From assembly GCA_002705465.1 (NCBI GenBank), contig PAGS01000074.1:1-9512 (forward strand): a stretch of DNA of 9,512 nt, given 5' to 3'. Origin of the DNA: Halieaceae bacterium. GTDB taxonomy: Bacteria > Pseudomonadota > Gammaproteobacteria > Pseudomonadales > Halieaceae. A program made the translations under genes and the position numbers. Position 1 is the stretch's first letter; every line of letters starts with the position of its first letter. The notes below the pieces were generated by a model. It ran no database searches, was not told the origin of the DNA, and saw nothing but the letters and a program-made list of their open reading frames with translations. Below are positions 1-6,045 of this stretch, piece by piece.

Positions 1-831
1 CGCTTCCTGCTTGGCTAGTTCGTTCATCAAATTAAATTGCGGATCGTCAAAATCGGACTCCACCACCTCTGTCAATAATTCGTGGTGCAGTTCTTGATCA
101 AACATGAGGCGCGCATAGTGCTTGGCGAAGTAAGTTTTGGCCAGCAGGTTGCGCCCCTCGGATGCGGCAATTGCCGCTTCAAAATGGCTGCGCCCCAGCT
201 CGGGTTTGCCGCCCTGCAGCGGAGGCAGCAGGGTATGCAATACCCCTAAATACAATTGCGCCGTGCCCTGCTCGTAGTCGGGGTCGAGCGCCACCACCCG
301 CTCAATCATCTGCTGCACCCGGCCGAGCTGCGCGATGGCATTCCAGTCGTCGCTGTTGGCCTGCATCCAGCCCACCCAGACCGAGGCCACGGTATTGAGC
401 GTGGCGAGCTCATCGGGTCCCACCTCAGCGAGCCGGGCCTCAAAGGTCTCGCGGTCAAGCGTGGCCCAATCACAAAAGAGCGCGTCTTGCAGGCAACTGC
501 CCTGTGCTGCGAAGCCCATGGCCTTATCGGCAAAGAGCACCGCGCGGGCGGGGTCATCCACAAACACGCCGCCGTAAAAGCCGTAGAGGTCAGCCGCGCC
601 CAAGAGTAGGCCTGGGCTCTCCGGGTCCTGCTGCACCATGGCATCCATCAGCAATAAATAGGCTGGCGCGCCGTCTTTGACCGTTTGCAGGTCTTTATTG
701 GCGCGGATTGCGCCGCCCAAGGCATCGGCCAAACCACTGGTTTGCTGAGAGATAATCGCCGAGCAGCCAGACAGCGCTATAGCAAAAACAATGACGGCGC
801 CGCGCACTAGGCGGTCGGGAACAGTCCGCAC
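1..831 (-). CDS. TRAP transporter TatT component family lipoprotein (3' end beyond window)
   Basis: Partial gene of 277 codons, open through the left window edge. It starts at GTG 829-831. An in-frame TGA lies only 3 nt upstream (835-837), so no longer start exists, and an AGAGG ribosome binding site sits 9 nt before the GTG. The product opens with a basic n-region, a hydrophobic stretch and a lipobox (ALSGC, Cys23), so it should be lipid-anchored in the cell envelope. The rest is a mostly helical, Ala/Leu-rich protein. Around residues 207-260 it carries the family hallmark: GGKPE, then an HFEAAIAASEG helix, then YFAKHYARL and LLTEVVE. This resembles the TatT family (Treponema Tp0956), TPR-like periplasmic proteins thought to help TRAP transporters take up hydrophobic ligands. 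That function is family knowledge; no TRAP permease gene is visible here, but one could lie downstream, left of the window. The call rests on recognised sequence pattern, not on a search. Confidence 0.85.
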   Translation of the reverse strand, partial: MRTVPDRLVRGAVIVFAIALSGCSAIISQQTSGLADALGGAIRANKDLQTVKDGAPAYLLLMDAMVQQDPESPGLLLGAADLYGFYGGVFVDDPARAVLFADKAMGFAAQGSCLQDALFCDWATLDRETFEARLAEVGPDELATLNTVASVWVGWMQANSDDWNAIAQLGRVQQMIERVVALDPDYEQGTAQLYLGVLHTLLPPLQGGKPELGRSHFEAAIAASEGRNLLAKTYFAKHYARLMFDQELHHELLTEVVESDFDDPQFNLMNELAKQEA

Positions 832-854
832 AACTCAGAACCTCTTTTAAGCTG

Positions 855-881
855 AAAGCGCGCGACCGACCGCGCGCCTTT
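855..881. repeat. GC-rich inverted repeat in the leader of the TatT gene
   Basis: GCGCGCG (858-864) pairs with CGCGCGC (871-877) around a 6-nt loop. The stem extends by AAA (855-857) against TTT (879-881) with one bulged C at 878. It lies about 24 nt upstream of the GTG start of the minus-strand lipoprotein, so it would fall in that gene's 5' leader if transcription starts further up. It lacks a long T run on either side, so it is a poor candidate for an intrinsic terminator. Confidence 0.5.
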
Positions 882-990
882 GAGTGGCGGCGCCATCATA
901 ACGTGAACCCATTAGCCGCTCTAGGTCCGGACCGCGGCGCAAAAATAAAGCGCTGGTGCGCCCGGTGCAAAACCCGATAGTGTGGATGCA

Positions 991-1040
991 TCGTTTAAGA
1001 CCGTTTAAGACCGTTTAAGACCGTTTAAGACCGTTTAAGG
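991..1040 (+). repeat. Five tandem copies of a 10-bp repeat (CCGTTTAAGA)
   Basis: The unit CCGTTTAAGA is repeated head to tail five times with exact 10-bp spacing. Copies 2-4 are identical, copy 1 begins with T instead of C, and copy 5 ends with G instead of A. The array ends 10 bp before the GTG start of the MOSC gene. The A-to-G change in the last copy creates the AAGGAAG ribosome binding site, and TAA at 1036-1038 gives an in-frame stop just ahead of the gene. Perfect short repeats like this can change copy number by replication slippage. Confidence 0.95.
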
Positions 1041-1043
1041 AAG
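1037..1043 (+). promoter_or_regulatory. Ribosome binding site of the MOSC gene
   Basis: AAGGAAG lies 7 nt before the GTG start at 1051 and overlaps the last 10-bp repeat copy. It supports the GTG start; an in-frame TAA at 1036-1038 excludes any longer one. Confidence 0.7.
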
Positions 1044-1050
1044 CGCCGAC

Positions 1051-1887
1051 GTGACTGTAGCCACTGTTCAACAACTCTTCCGCTACCCCGTTAAATCCAT
1101 GATGGGCGAAGCACTCGACACCGTCGAAGTCGGCCCTTCAGGGTTACAAGGAGATCGCATTTGGGCGGTGAGAGATGAAAAGCGTGGTGGCATCCGCGGG
1201 GGCAAAAAGATTCCGCAACTCATGACCCTGTCGGCGCACACTGGCACCCCTGCGCCCACTATCGTTGCGCCTGATGGTGAATCTGCCGTGGTCAACGAGG
1301 ACCGCATTCATGATTGGCTATCGTCGAAGCTGGACCATCCCGTTACCATCTGGCCGCTGATGCCAGCAGACCAGTTGGATCACTACCGGCGCGGTGCGCC
1401 CGATACCGATGACTTCGAAGAAGAGCTGCGCACTGTGTTTGGCAGGCTACCGGGGGAGCCGATACCGGACCTCACCGGTTTCGAGGCGCTGCTTGAATTT
1501 GAGTCGCCGCCGGGCACTTATTTCGATGCGTTTCCGATATCGATTATGAGCACACAGTCGCTGGAGACCATGAATCAACTCTCAGCGGATTCCGATTTTG
1601 ACGTCCGTCGGTTTCGTCCCAATCTGCTGCTTGATGTGCCAGACAGCACGTACCCCTTTCCCGAGCAGGAATGGCTGGGCGCCACCCTGACCATTGGCGA
1701 GGTGACGTTAAAGGTCGAATCAACCTGCCCGAGATGCTCGATGACGACTCACGGCTTTGCCGATCTGCCGCGCGACACCAACATCATGCGTCAACTGGTC
1801 GGTAACAGCGAAGGTAACCTCGGTATCTACGCGACGGTTTTGTCAGCAGGTGCCCTCACAGTCGGCGACGCGGTCACTGCTCAGTAG
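1051..1887 (+). CDS. MOSC domain-containing protein (YcbX/mARC-like)
   Basis: A 278-residue protein starting at GTG and ending in TAG. The N-terminus (residues 9-31, with FRYPVKSM, then GLQGDRIWAV) matches the MOSC N-terminal beta-barrel domain. The C-terminal MOSC domain shows RFRPNLLLDVP, then CPRC (Cys226, Cys229) followed by SMTT, and closes with the typical GNLGIYATVLSAGALTVGDAV strand pattern. In YcbX and eukaryotic mARC the Cys of an RC-x-x-T motif ligates molybdenum; Cys229 fits that position. Such proteins bind molybdenum cofactor and reduce N-hydroxylated compounds with redox partners. Here there is no fused ferredoxin domain (E. coli YcbX has one), so an external electron donor would be needed. 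There is no signal peptide, so it is presumably cytosolic. The exact substrate cannot be read from the sequence. It stands alone on the plus strand, convergent with yheS. Confidence 0.9.
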   Translation: MTVATVQQLFRYPVKSMMGEALDTVEVGPSGLQGDRIWAVRDEKRGGIRGGKKIPQLMTLSAHTGTPAPTIVAPDGESAVVNEDRIHDWLSSKLDHPVTIWPLMPADQLDHYRRGAPDTDDFEEELRTVFGRLPGEPIPDLTGFEALLEFESPPGTYFDAFPISIMSTQSLETMNQLSADSDFDVRRFRPNLLLDVPDSTYPFPEQEWLGATLTIGEVTLKVESTCPRCSMTTHGFADLPRDTNIMRQLVGNSEGNLGIYATVLSAGALTVGDAVTAQ

Positions 1888-1945
1888 CGTTATCGCTCGG
1901 AAAAAATCGAAATAGAGAGATCCTCACCCGCTGACTGATGACTGT

Positions 1946-3856
1946 TTAAGACGCGGCCGTCTCCAGCGCCTCCAGCGCCTCCTGCTGTTCGAGCCACTCA
2001 CCTTCGATTTCTGCTAACTCGCGCTTTAGGTGCCCTTCCTGCTTGAGGAGCTCCGCCAATTCATCGCCGGCGCTCTGGGTATAGAGGTCCCCATCGGCAA
2101 GTTGGGTTTGCAGGGCGTCCAGTGCCTGCTGACCCTTTTCCAGCCGCGCCTCGAGGTCACGTATTGTCTTTTTAAGCGGCTGCAACTGGGCACGCCGGTC
2201 AGCACTCGCCTGACGACGTGCCTTGCGATCACCGGCGTCCTCCGCTGCGAGAGCGGGTTGCACTGCGGGTTTGGGCGGCTCCGCGGGGTTGGCGGAGAGC
2301 ACCCATTTTTCGTAGGCCTCTACGTCGCCGGCGTAATCCTCAACGCTGCCCTCATTCACCAGCAGCAGCTGCTCGACTGCGTTGCGCAGCAGGTGCCGGT
2401 CGTGACTCACCAACACAATAGCGCCCGCATAATCCTGCAGCGCCACTTCGAGGGCATAGCGCATATCCAGATCCAGGTGGTTGGTGGGCTCGTCCAGTAT
2501 CAACACATTGGGCGCCTGCCACACCACGTGGGCCAGCGCGAGACGCGCCTTTTCGCCACCCGAGAAGGGTCGGATGACCTCTTTGGCGCGATCACCACGA
2601 AAATCAAAGCCCCCAAGGAAATCAAGGATCTCCTGATCCCGCGCGGTGGGTGAGAGTCGCTGCAGGTGCAAAAAGGGGCTGGCGTCGAGGTCGAGCACCT
2701 CGAGCTGCTGCTGGTCAAAGTAACCAATCTGCAGATGCGCGCCCTCGGTGCGCTCACCCGCCATGAGTGGCAGCTCGCCGGTCAGGCTTTTTAGGAGCGT
2801 GGTTTTGCCCGCACCGTTTTTTCCCAAGAGCCCGATGCGATCCCCCGGGCTCAAGGAGACCGACACCTGTGATAACACCGTGTGCACGCCGTGGCCGAGC
2901 GCGGCCTCGCTCAGCGTCAATAGCGGATCACTGACCTTGCCCGGCGCGGGAAAGTTAAAGCTGAAAGGAGAATCAATATGGGCCTGCGCCACCTTTCGCA
3001 TGCGCTCCAGCTCTTTGAGTCGCGACTGCGCCTGCCGCGCCTTAGTGGCCTTGGCTCTGAAGCGACGCACGAAATCCTCAATGTCAGCAATGCGCCGCTG
3101 CTGCTTCTCATAATGCGCCTGCTGCTGGGCCATCTGCTCGGCGCGCTGGCGCTCATAGTCAGAGTAGCCGCCTCGGTAGGCCGTGAGTGCTTGGCGGGTG
3201 ATCTCCAGCGTGCGCTCGCAGGTCGCATCAATAAAGTCACGGTCGTGGGAGATCATCAGCAACGTGCCGCGATAGGCCTGCAGCCAGCTTTGCAGCCAAA
3301 GCGTGGTATCGAGATCCAAGTGGTTGGTGGGCTCGTCGAGCAGCATGAGATCGGAGGGCGCCATCAGCGCGCGCGCCAGATTCAGCCGAATCCGCCAGCC
3401 ACCGGAAAACGCCGACATGGGCGCATCCATTTTCTCGCGCTGAAACCCAAGTCCCAGCAGGAGCTGCTCGGCACGCCGCTCGGCGCTGTAACCGTCAAGC
3501 TCTTCCAAGCGTTGGTGGAGCGTGGCGGATTGCTCGTAATGACCCGCCGCATCAGCCCAGGCGAGCTCCTGTAGCGTTTGATAAAGGGCAGCGTCGCCGG
3601 CGATCACATAGTGACGGGCCGTGAGATCACTGGTTTCAGTTTCCTGCGCCATGTGGGAGATGCGCAGGCCCTTGAGGCCACGGATATCGCCGGCATCTGC
3701 CTGTAGCTCATCAAGCAGTAGCGCAAACAAGCTGGATTTACCGCAGCCATTGCCGCCAATCAGGGCAATTTTTTGCCCGGGCTGCAGCGTCGCCGAGGCA
3801 CCGGAGAACAGGAGCTTCTGGCCCCGGCGCAGAGCAATGTCCTCGAGAATAATCAC
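1946..3856 (-). CDS. yheS: ABC-F family ATP-binding protein YheS
   Basis: A 636-residue protein with two ATPase domains and no membrane segments. Domain 1 has Walker A GGNGCGKS (34-41), signature FSGGWRIRL (150-158), Walker B LLDEPTNHLD (172-181) and switch His204. Next comes the interdomain linker, about 230-300, with the charged FRAKATKARQAQSR helix. Domain 2 has Walker A GKNGAGKT (345-352), signature FSGGEKARL (431-439) and a second DEPTNHLD (455-462). A charged coiled-coil tail spans about 545-632. Order, length and motifs match E. coli YheS throughout, including the GDRHLL-type switch region and the DYLGGF-like segment (here DFLGGFDF). ABC-F proteins act on ribosomes, at the E site, to relieve stalled translation. 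The start is GTG: an in-frame TAA 39 nt upstream belongs to the exporter gene and no other start codon lies between. The best ribosome binding site (GAGGG, 3870-3874) is rather far, 13 nt. The gene probably shares a transcript with the exporter. Confidence 0.93.
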   Translation of the reverse strand: MIILEDIALRRGQKLLFSGASATLQPGQKIALIGGNGCGKSSLFALLLDELQADAGDIRGLKGLRISHMAQETETSDLTARHYVIAGDAALYQTLQELAWADAAGHYEQSATLHQRLEELDGYSAERRAEQLLLGLGFQREKMDAPMSAFSGGWRIRLNLARALMAPSDLMLLDEPTNHLDLDTTLWLQSWLQAYRGTLLMISHDRDFIDATCERTLEITRQALTAYRGGYSDYERQRAEQMAQQQAHYEKQQRRIADIEDFVRRFRAKATKARQAQSRLKELERMRKVAQAHIDSPFSFNFPAPGKVSDPLLTLSEAALGHGVHTVLSQVSVSLSPGDRIGLLGKNGAGKTTLLKSLTGELPLMAGERTEGAHLQIGYFDQQQLEVLDLDASPFLHLQRLSPTARDQEILDFLGGFDFRGDRAKEVIRPFSGGEKARLALAHVVWQAPNVLILDEPTNHLDLDMRYALEVALQDYAGAIVLVSHDRHLLRNAVEQLLLVNEGSVEDYAGDVEAYEKWVLSANPAEPPKPAVQPALAAEDAGDRKARRQASADRRAQLQPLKKTIRDLEARLEKGQQALDALQTQLADGDLYTQSAGDELAELLKQEGHLKRELAEIEGEWLEQQEALEALETAAS

Positions 3857-3867
3857 GCGATTATCAT

Positions 3868-3887
3868 CACCCTCGACCCACCCTCGA
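3868..3887 (-). repeat. Duplicated 9-bp repeat carrying the yheS ribosome binding sequence
   Basis: Read on the minus strand, TCGAGGGTG occurs twice (3879-3887 and 3868-3876) separated by GG, an 11-bp period, inside the 39-nt gap between exporter stop and yheS start. Both copies contain GAGGGTG, which resembles a Shine-Dalgarno sequence; the nearer copy ends about 13 nt from the GTG. A tiny frame, ATG at 3865-3867 for four codons, ends in a TGA that overlaps the yheS GTG. Confidence 0.75.
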
Positions 3888-3895
3888 TCCTGATC

Positions 3896-5689
3896 TTAAA
3901 CCTGCTGCTCGCGCTGAATGCGCCAGAGCCCGGCGTACTGTCCGTTGGCTTCTAACAGGTCATGATGGGTGCCCTCTTCCACCACCGCGCCGTGTTCAAT
4001 GACCACGATGCGGTCGGCATCCACGACCGTTGAGAGTCGGTGGGCGATCACCAGCGCTGTATGACGACCCGCCAGCGCGCGAAAGGCGCTCATGACCGCC
4101 TGCTCCGAATGGCTGTCGAGGCTCGAGGTGGCCTCATCAAAGACCAGGATCGGCGCATCTTTCAGCACCGCCCGGGCGATCGATACCCGCTGGCGCTCGC
4201 CGCCCGAGAGTTTGAGGCCGCGCTCCCCCACCACGCTGTCTAGCCCATCGGGCAAGCGCTCGATCACATCGCCCAAATAGGCGGCCTCGATGGCCTGGGC
4301 CACGTCCTCATCGGTTGCGCTGGGCCTGCCGTAGCGAATGTTCTCGCGCAGCGAGTCGTTAAAGAGCACGCAGTCCTGTGGCACCACCGCAATCGCGCGC
4401 CGCACCGAATCTAGGCTCACCGAGCGAATGTTGGTGCCGTCGATTTCAACAGCGCCCTCGGTGGGGTCGTAAAACCGAAACAGCAGCTTGCTCAGGGTCG
4501 ATTTGCCGGCACCACTGGCGCCCACCAGCGCCACCGTTTCACCCCCGGCGATCGTCATGTTGAACGCCTGCAACACCGGGTTACCCGGCGTGTAGGCAAA
4601 CCCCACTTCGGCAAACCGGATTCGCCCCTCTGTGACTGACAAGGTTTTGTCTGTGAGCGCGAGCGCTAGCGAAGGAGTCTGCTCAAGCACACCAAACAGC
4701 CTCTCGATATTGGCCATCGCGCCTTTGATCTCGCGATACACAAACCCCAGAAACCCGAGCGGCATAAAGAGTTGCAGCATGAACTGGTTTACCAGTATGA
4801 AATCACCCAGCGTCATGGTGCCCTGGTTCACAGATACGGCGGCCATGCCGAGCATCAGGGTTTGACTGGCGGCAATAATAAGCGCCTGCCCGCCGTTCAA
4901 GGCAAAGAGCGAGAGACGGTTCTTACGGCGTGCCTGCTCCCAGACGTCGAGCGAGGCGTCGTAGCGCTCTGCCTCGAAGGCCTCGTTGTTGAAGTATTTA
5001 ACCGTCTCGTAGTTAAGGAGGCTGTCGACCGCGCGGGTGTTGCTCTCGGAGTCGGCGGCGTTGACCTCGCGGACGTATTGGGTGCGCCAGCTCGTAGCCC
5101 GAAATGAAAAGCTGCCGTACAACAACACCGACACCACGATCACGGCGGCGTACTCAACGCCGTAATTGATAAACAGCAGTATCGCTACCATCGCAATCTC
5201 AAAGAGCGTCGGCGCAATATTGAAAATGAAGAACCGCAGTAAAAAGCTGATGCCGTTGGTGCCGCGCTCAATATCTCTTGCCAGCCCGCCAGTCTGCCGG
5301 TTCAGGTGATAGTCGATATCGAGGCTATGCACATGCCGAAAGGTCTGCAGGCCAATGCTGTGCATGGCCTTCTCGGTGACCCGGCCAAAGAGCGTATCTC
5401 TGAGCTCACCAAAGAGCGTATTGCTGAAGCGTGCCGCGCCGTAGGCCAGCACCAACAGCAACACCACCTGCAAAGCTAACTGATCGGCGTTGGTATCGAG
5501 CCCGTCCACCAAGGCCTTTAACAAAAACGGGATGCACAACAACCCCGCCTTGGCAGCGAGCAGGCATAAAAACGCCACCCCTACCCGTTGCCGATTCGCA
5601 CCCAATATGGGCGAGAACCGTTCCCACAGTTTGCGGAGCAGCAACAGGCCGCTGGTCGGACTGTCTTCTGAGAATTGATGGCCTCGCAT
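3896..5689 (-). CDS. atm1: Atm1-type ABC exporter (fused permease and ATPase)
   Basis: A 597-residue half-transporter that should dimerise in the inner membrane. The N-terminal half has about six hydrophobic segments. It carries the Atm1/ABCB7 hallmarks NRQTGGLARDIERG (130-143) and NYETVKYFNNE (226-236), an Asn-Gly-Gly-Gln (265-268) and FLGFVYREIK near 313-322. The C-terminal ATPase has Walker A GASGAGKS (390-397), the Q-loop Gln438, signature LSGGERQR (494-501) and Walker B ILVFDEA. Atm1 proteins export glutathione-linked sulfur or metal compounds, and the Asn-x-x-Gln pair matches, from memory, glutathione-contacting residues of the bacterial Atm1 structure. The actual substrate is inference. 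Start choice: ATG at 5687-5689 has a close GGAG (5694-5697). A TTG at 5702-5704 would add five residues but shows no ribosome binding site, and an in-frame stop at 5732-5734 bars anything longer. It is followed by yheS in the same frame. Confidence 0.9.
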   Translation of the reverse strand: MRGHQFSEDSPTSGLLLLRKLWERFSPILGANRQRVGVAFLCLLAAKAGLLCIPFLLKALVDGLDTNADQLALQVVLLLVLAYGAARFSNTLFGELRDTLFGRVTEKAMHSIGLQTFRHVHSLDIDYHLNRQTGGLARDIERGTNGISFLLRFFIFNIAPTLFEIAMVAILLFINYGVEYAAVIVVSVLLYGSFSFRATSWRTQYVREVNAADSESNTRAVDSLLNYETVKYFNNEAFEAERYDASLDVWEQARRKNRLSLFALNGGQALIIAASQTLMLGMAAVSVNQGTMTLGDFILVNQFMLQLFMPLGFLGFVYREIKGAMANIERLFGVLEQTPSLALALTDKTLSVTEGRIRFAEVGFAYTPGNPVLQAFNMTIAGGETVALVGASGAGKSTLSKLLFRFYDPTEGAVEIDGTNIRSVSLDSVRRAIAVVPQDCVLFNDSLRENIRYGRPSATDEDVAQAIEAAYLGDVIERLPDGLDSVVGERGLKLSGGERQRVSIARAVLKDAPILVFDEATSSLDSHSEQAVMSAFRALAGRHTALVIAHRLSTVVDADRIVVIEHGAVVEEGTHHDLLEANGQYAGLWRIQREQQV

Positions 5690-5995
5690 ACCGCTCCATG
5701 CCAAGGGTGAGAGGGTCGTCTCAGGTGCGTCTTACATCGGCGTACCTAAAACGTGGCGCGCATTATCACCGACTTGGCAAGGTGTTTGGCGATTCATATT
5801 TTTGCATTGGTTATCGGCGACACTTTATCGCTACCGGTTGATGGCGTCTGCGAGCGCTCATCAGCAACTCTAGGCCTCCGGGCTTGGCGCCATAGCTTTG
5901 ATGCAGACGGCTCCTCGCGGGGCGCCTCGAGTGTTCACTGGCGCATGCTCGGTAACGCGATAGAAACAAATCATGCGATGATCGACTCACTCAGC

Positions 5996-6023
5996 TGATC
6001 ACTCTGGCTTGATCACACTCTGG
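5996..6023 (+). repeat. Direct repeat with paired TGATCA palindromes upstream of the sulfatase
   Basis: TGATCACTCTGG (5996-6007) is followed by TGATCACACTCTGG (6010-6023); the second copy differs by an AC insertion. Each begins with the palindrome TGATCA, and the two palindromes are 14 bp apart. The pair ends 22 bp before the ATG. Position and symmetry would suit a regulator site, but no known operator is recognised. Confidence 0.6.
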
Positions 6024-6034
6024 GGACGCACCAC

Positions 6035-6040
6035 AAGGAG
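6035..6040 (+). promoter_or_regulatory. Ribosome binding site of the sulfatase gene
   Basis: AAGGAG lies 5 nt before the ATG at 6046, the strongest ribosome binding site in the window, and fixes that start. Confidence 0.8.
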
Positions 6041-6045
6041 ACAGC

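Larger units (their letters stand above)
832..1050. other. Divergent intergenic region between TatT lipoprotein and MOSC gene
   Basis: This 219-bp region separates two divergently read genes and must hold both promoters. It contains a GC-rich inverted repeat (855-881), an 8-bp perfect palindrome GATGCATC (985-992) and the 10-bp tandem repeats (991-1040). On the minus strand TATGAT (895-900) resembles a -10 box, but I see no matching -35 box, so I do not call a promoter. No coding ORF of convincing quality is present. Confidence 0.7.
5705..6045. other. Divergent intergenic region between exporter and sulfatase
   Basis: This stretch of 341 bp has no convincing gene. The plus-strand frame 5753-5998 (81 codons, GTG start) lacks a ribosome binding site and resembles no family I know. 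On the minus strand GATAAT (5762-5767) resembles a -10 box for the exporter gene, about 70 nt before its start, but there is no good -35 match at normal spacing. Near the sulfatase start are two copies of a TGATCAC-CTCTGG repeat (5996-6023). I find no clear terminator or RNA gene. Confidence 0.6.

Noticed and set aside
306..644. Minus-strand 112-codon frame inside the TatT region
   Set aside because: It overlaps the TatT gene in another frame on the same strand; the TatT frame has a start with ribosome binding site, a lipobox and family motifs.
986..1018. Ten-codon frame starting at ATG 986 and running through the 10-bp repeats, a possible leader peptide
   Set aside because: No ribosome binding site precedes it and its content is dictated by the repeat; nothing else suggests attenuation.
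991..1040. CRISPR array
   Set aside because: The units are 10 bp with no spacers between them and there are no cas genes; this is a simple tandem repeat.
1888..1945. Bidirectional terminator between the convergent MOSC and yheS genes
   Set aside because: Transcription should end here, and there is an A run at 1901-1906, but I find no convincing stem next to a T run on either strand.
2030..2653. Plus-strand open frame of 207 codons opposite yheS
   Set aside because: It lies wholly antisense to a gene with full ABC-F motifs. Its translation resembles no family I know, and long antisense frames are common in GC-rich genes.
2978..3574. Plus-strand open frame of 198 codons opposite yheS
   Set aside because: Antisense to the yheS linker and first ATPase domain; no domain or independent coding signal is seen.
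5753..5998. Plus-strand 81-codon frame upstream of the sulfatase
   Set aside because: GTG start without ribosome binding site, no recognisable domain, and it covers the region where both divergent promoters must lie.
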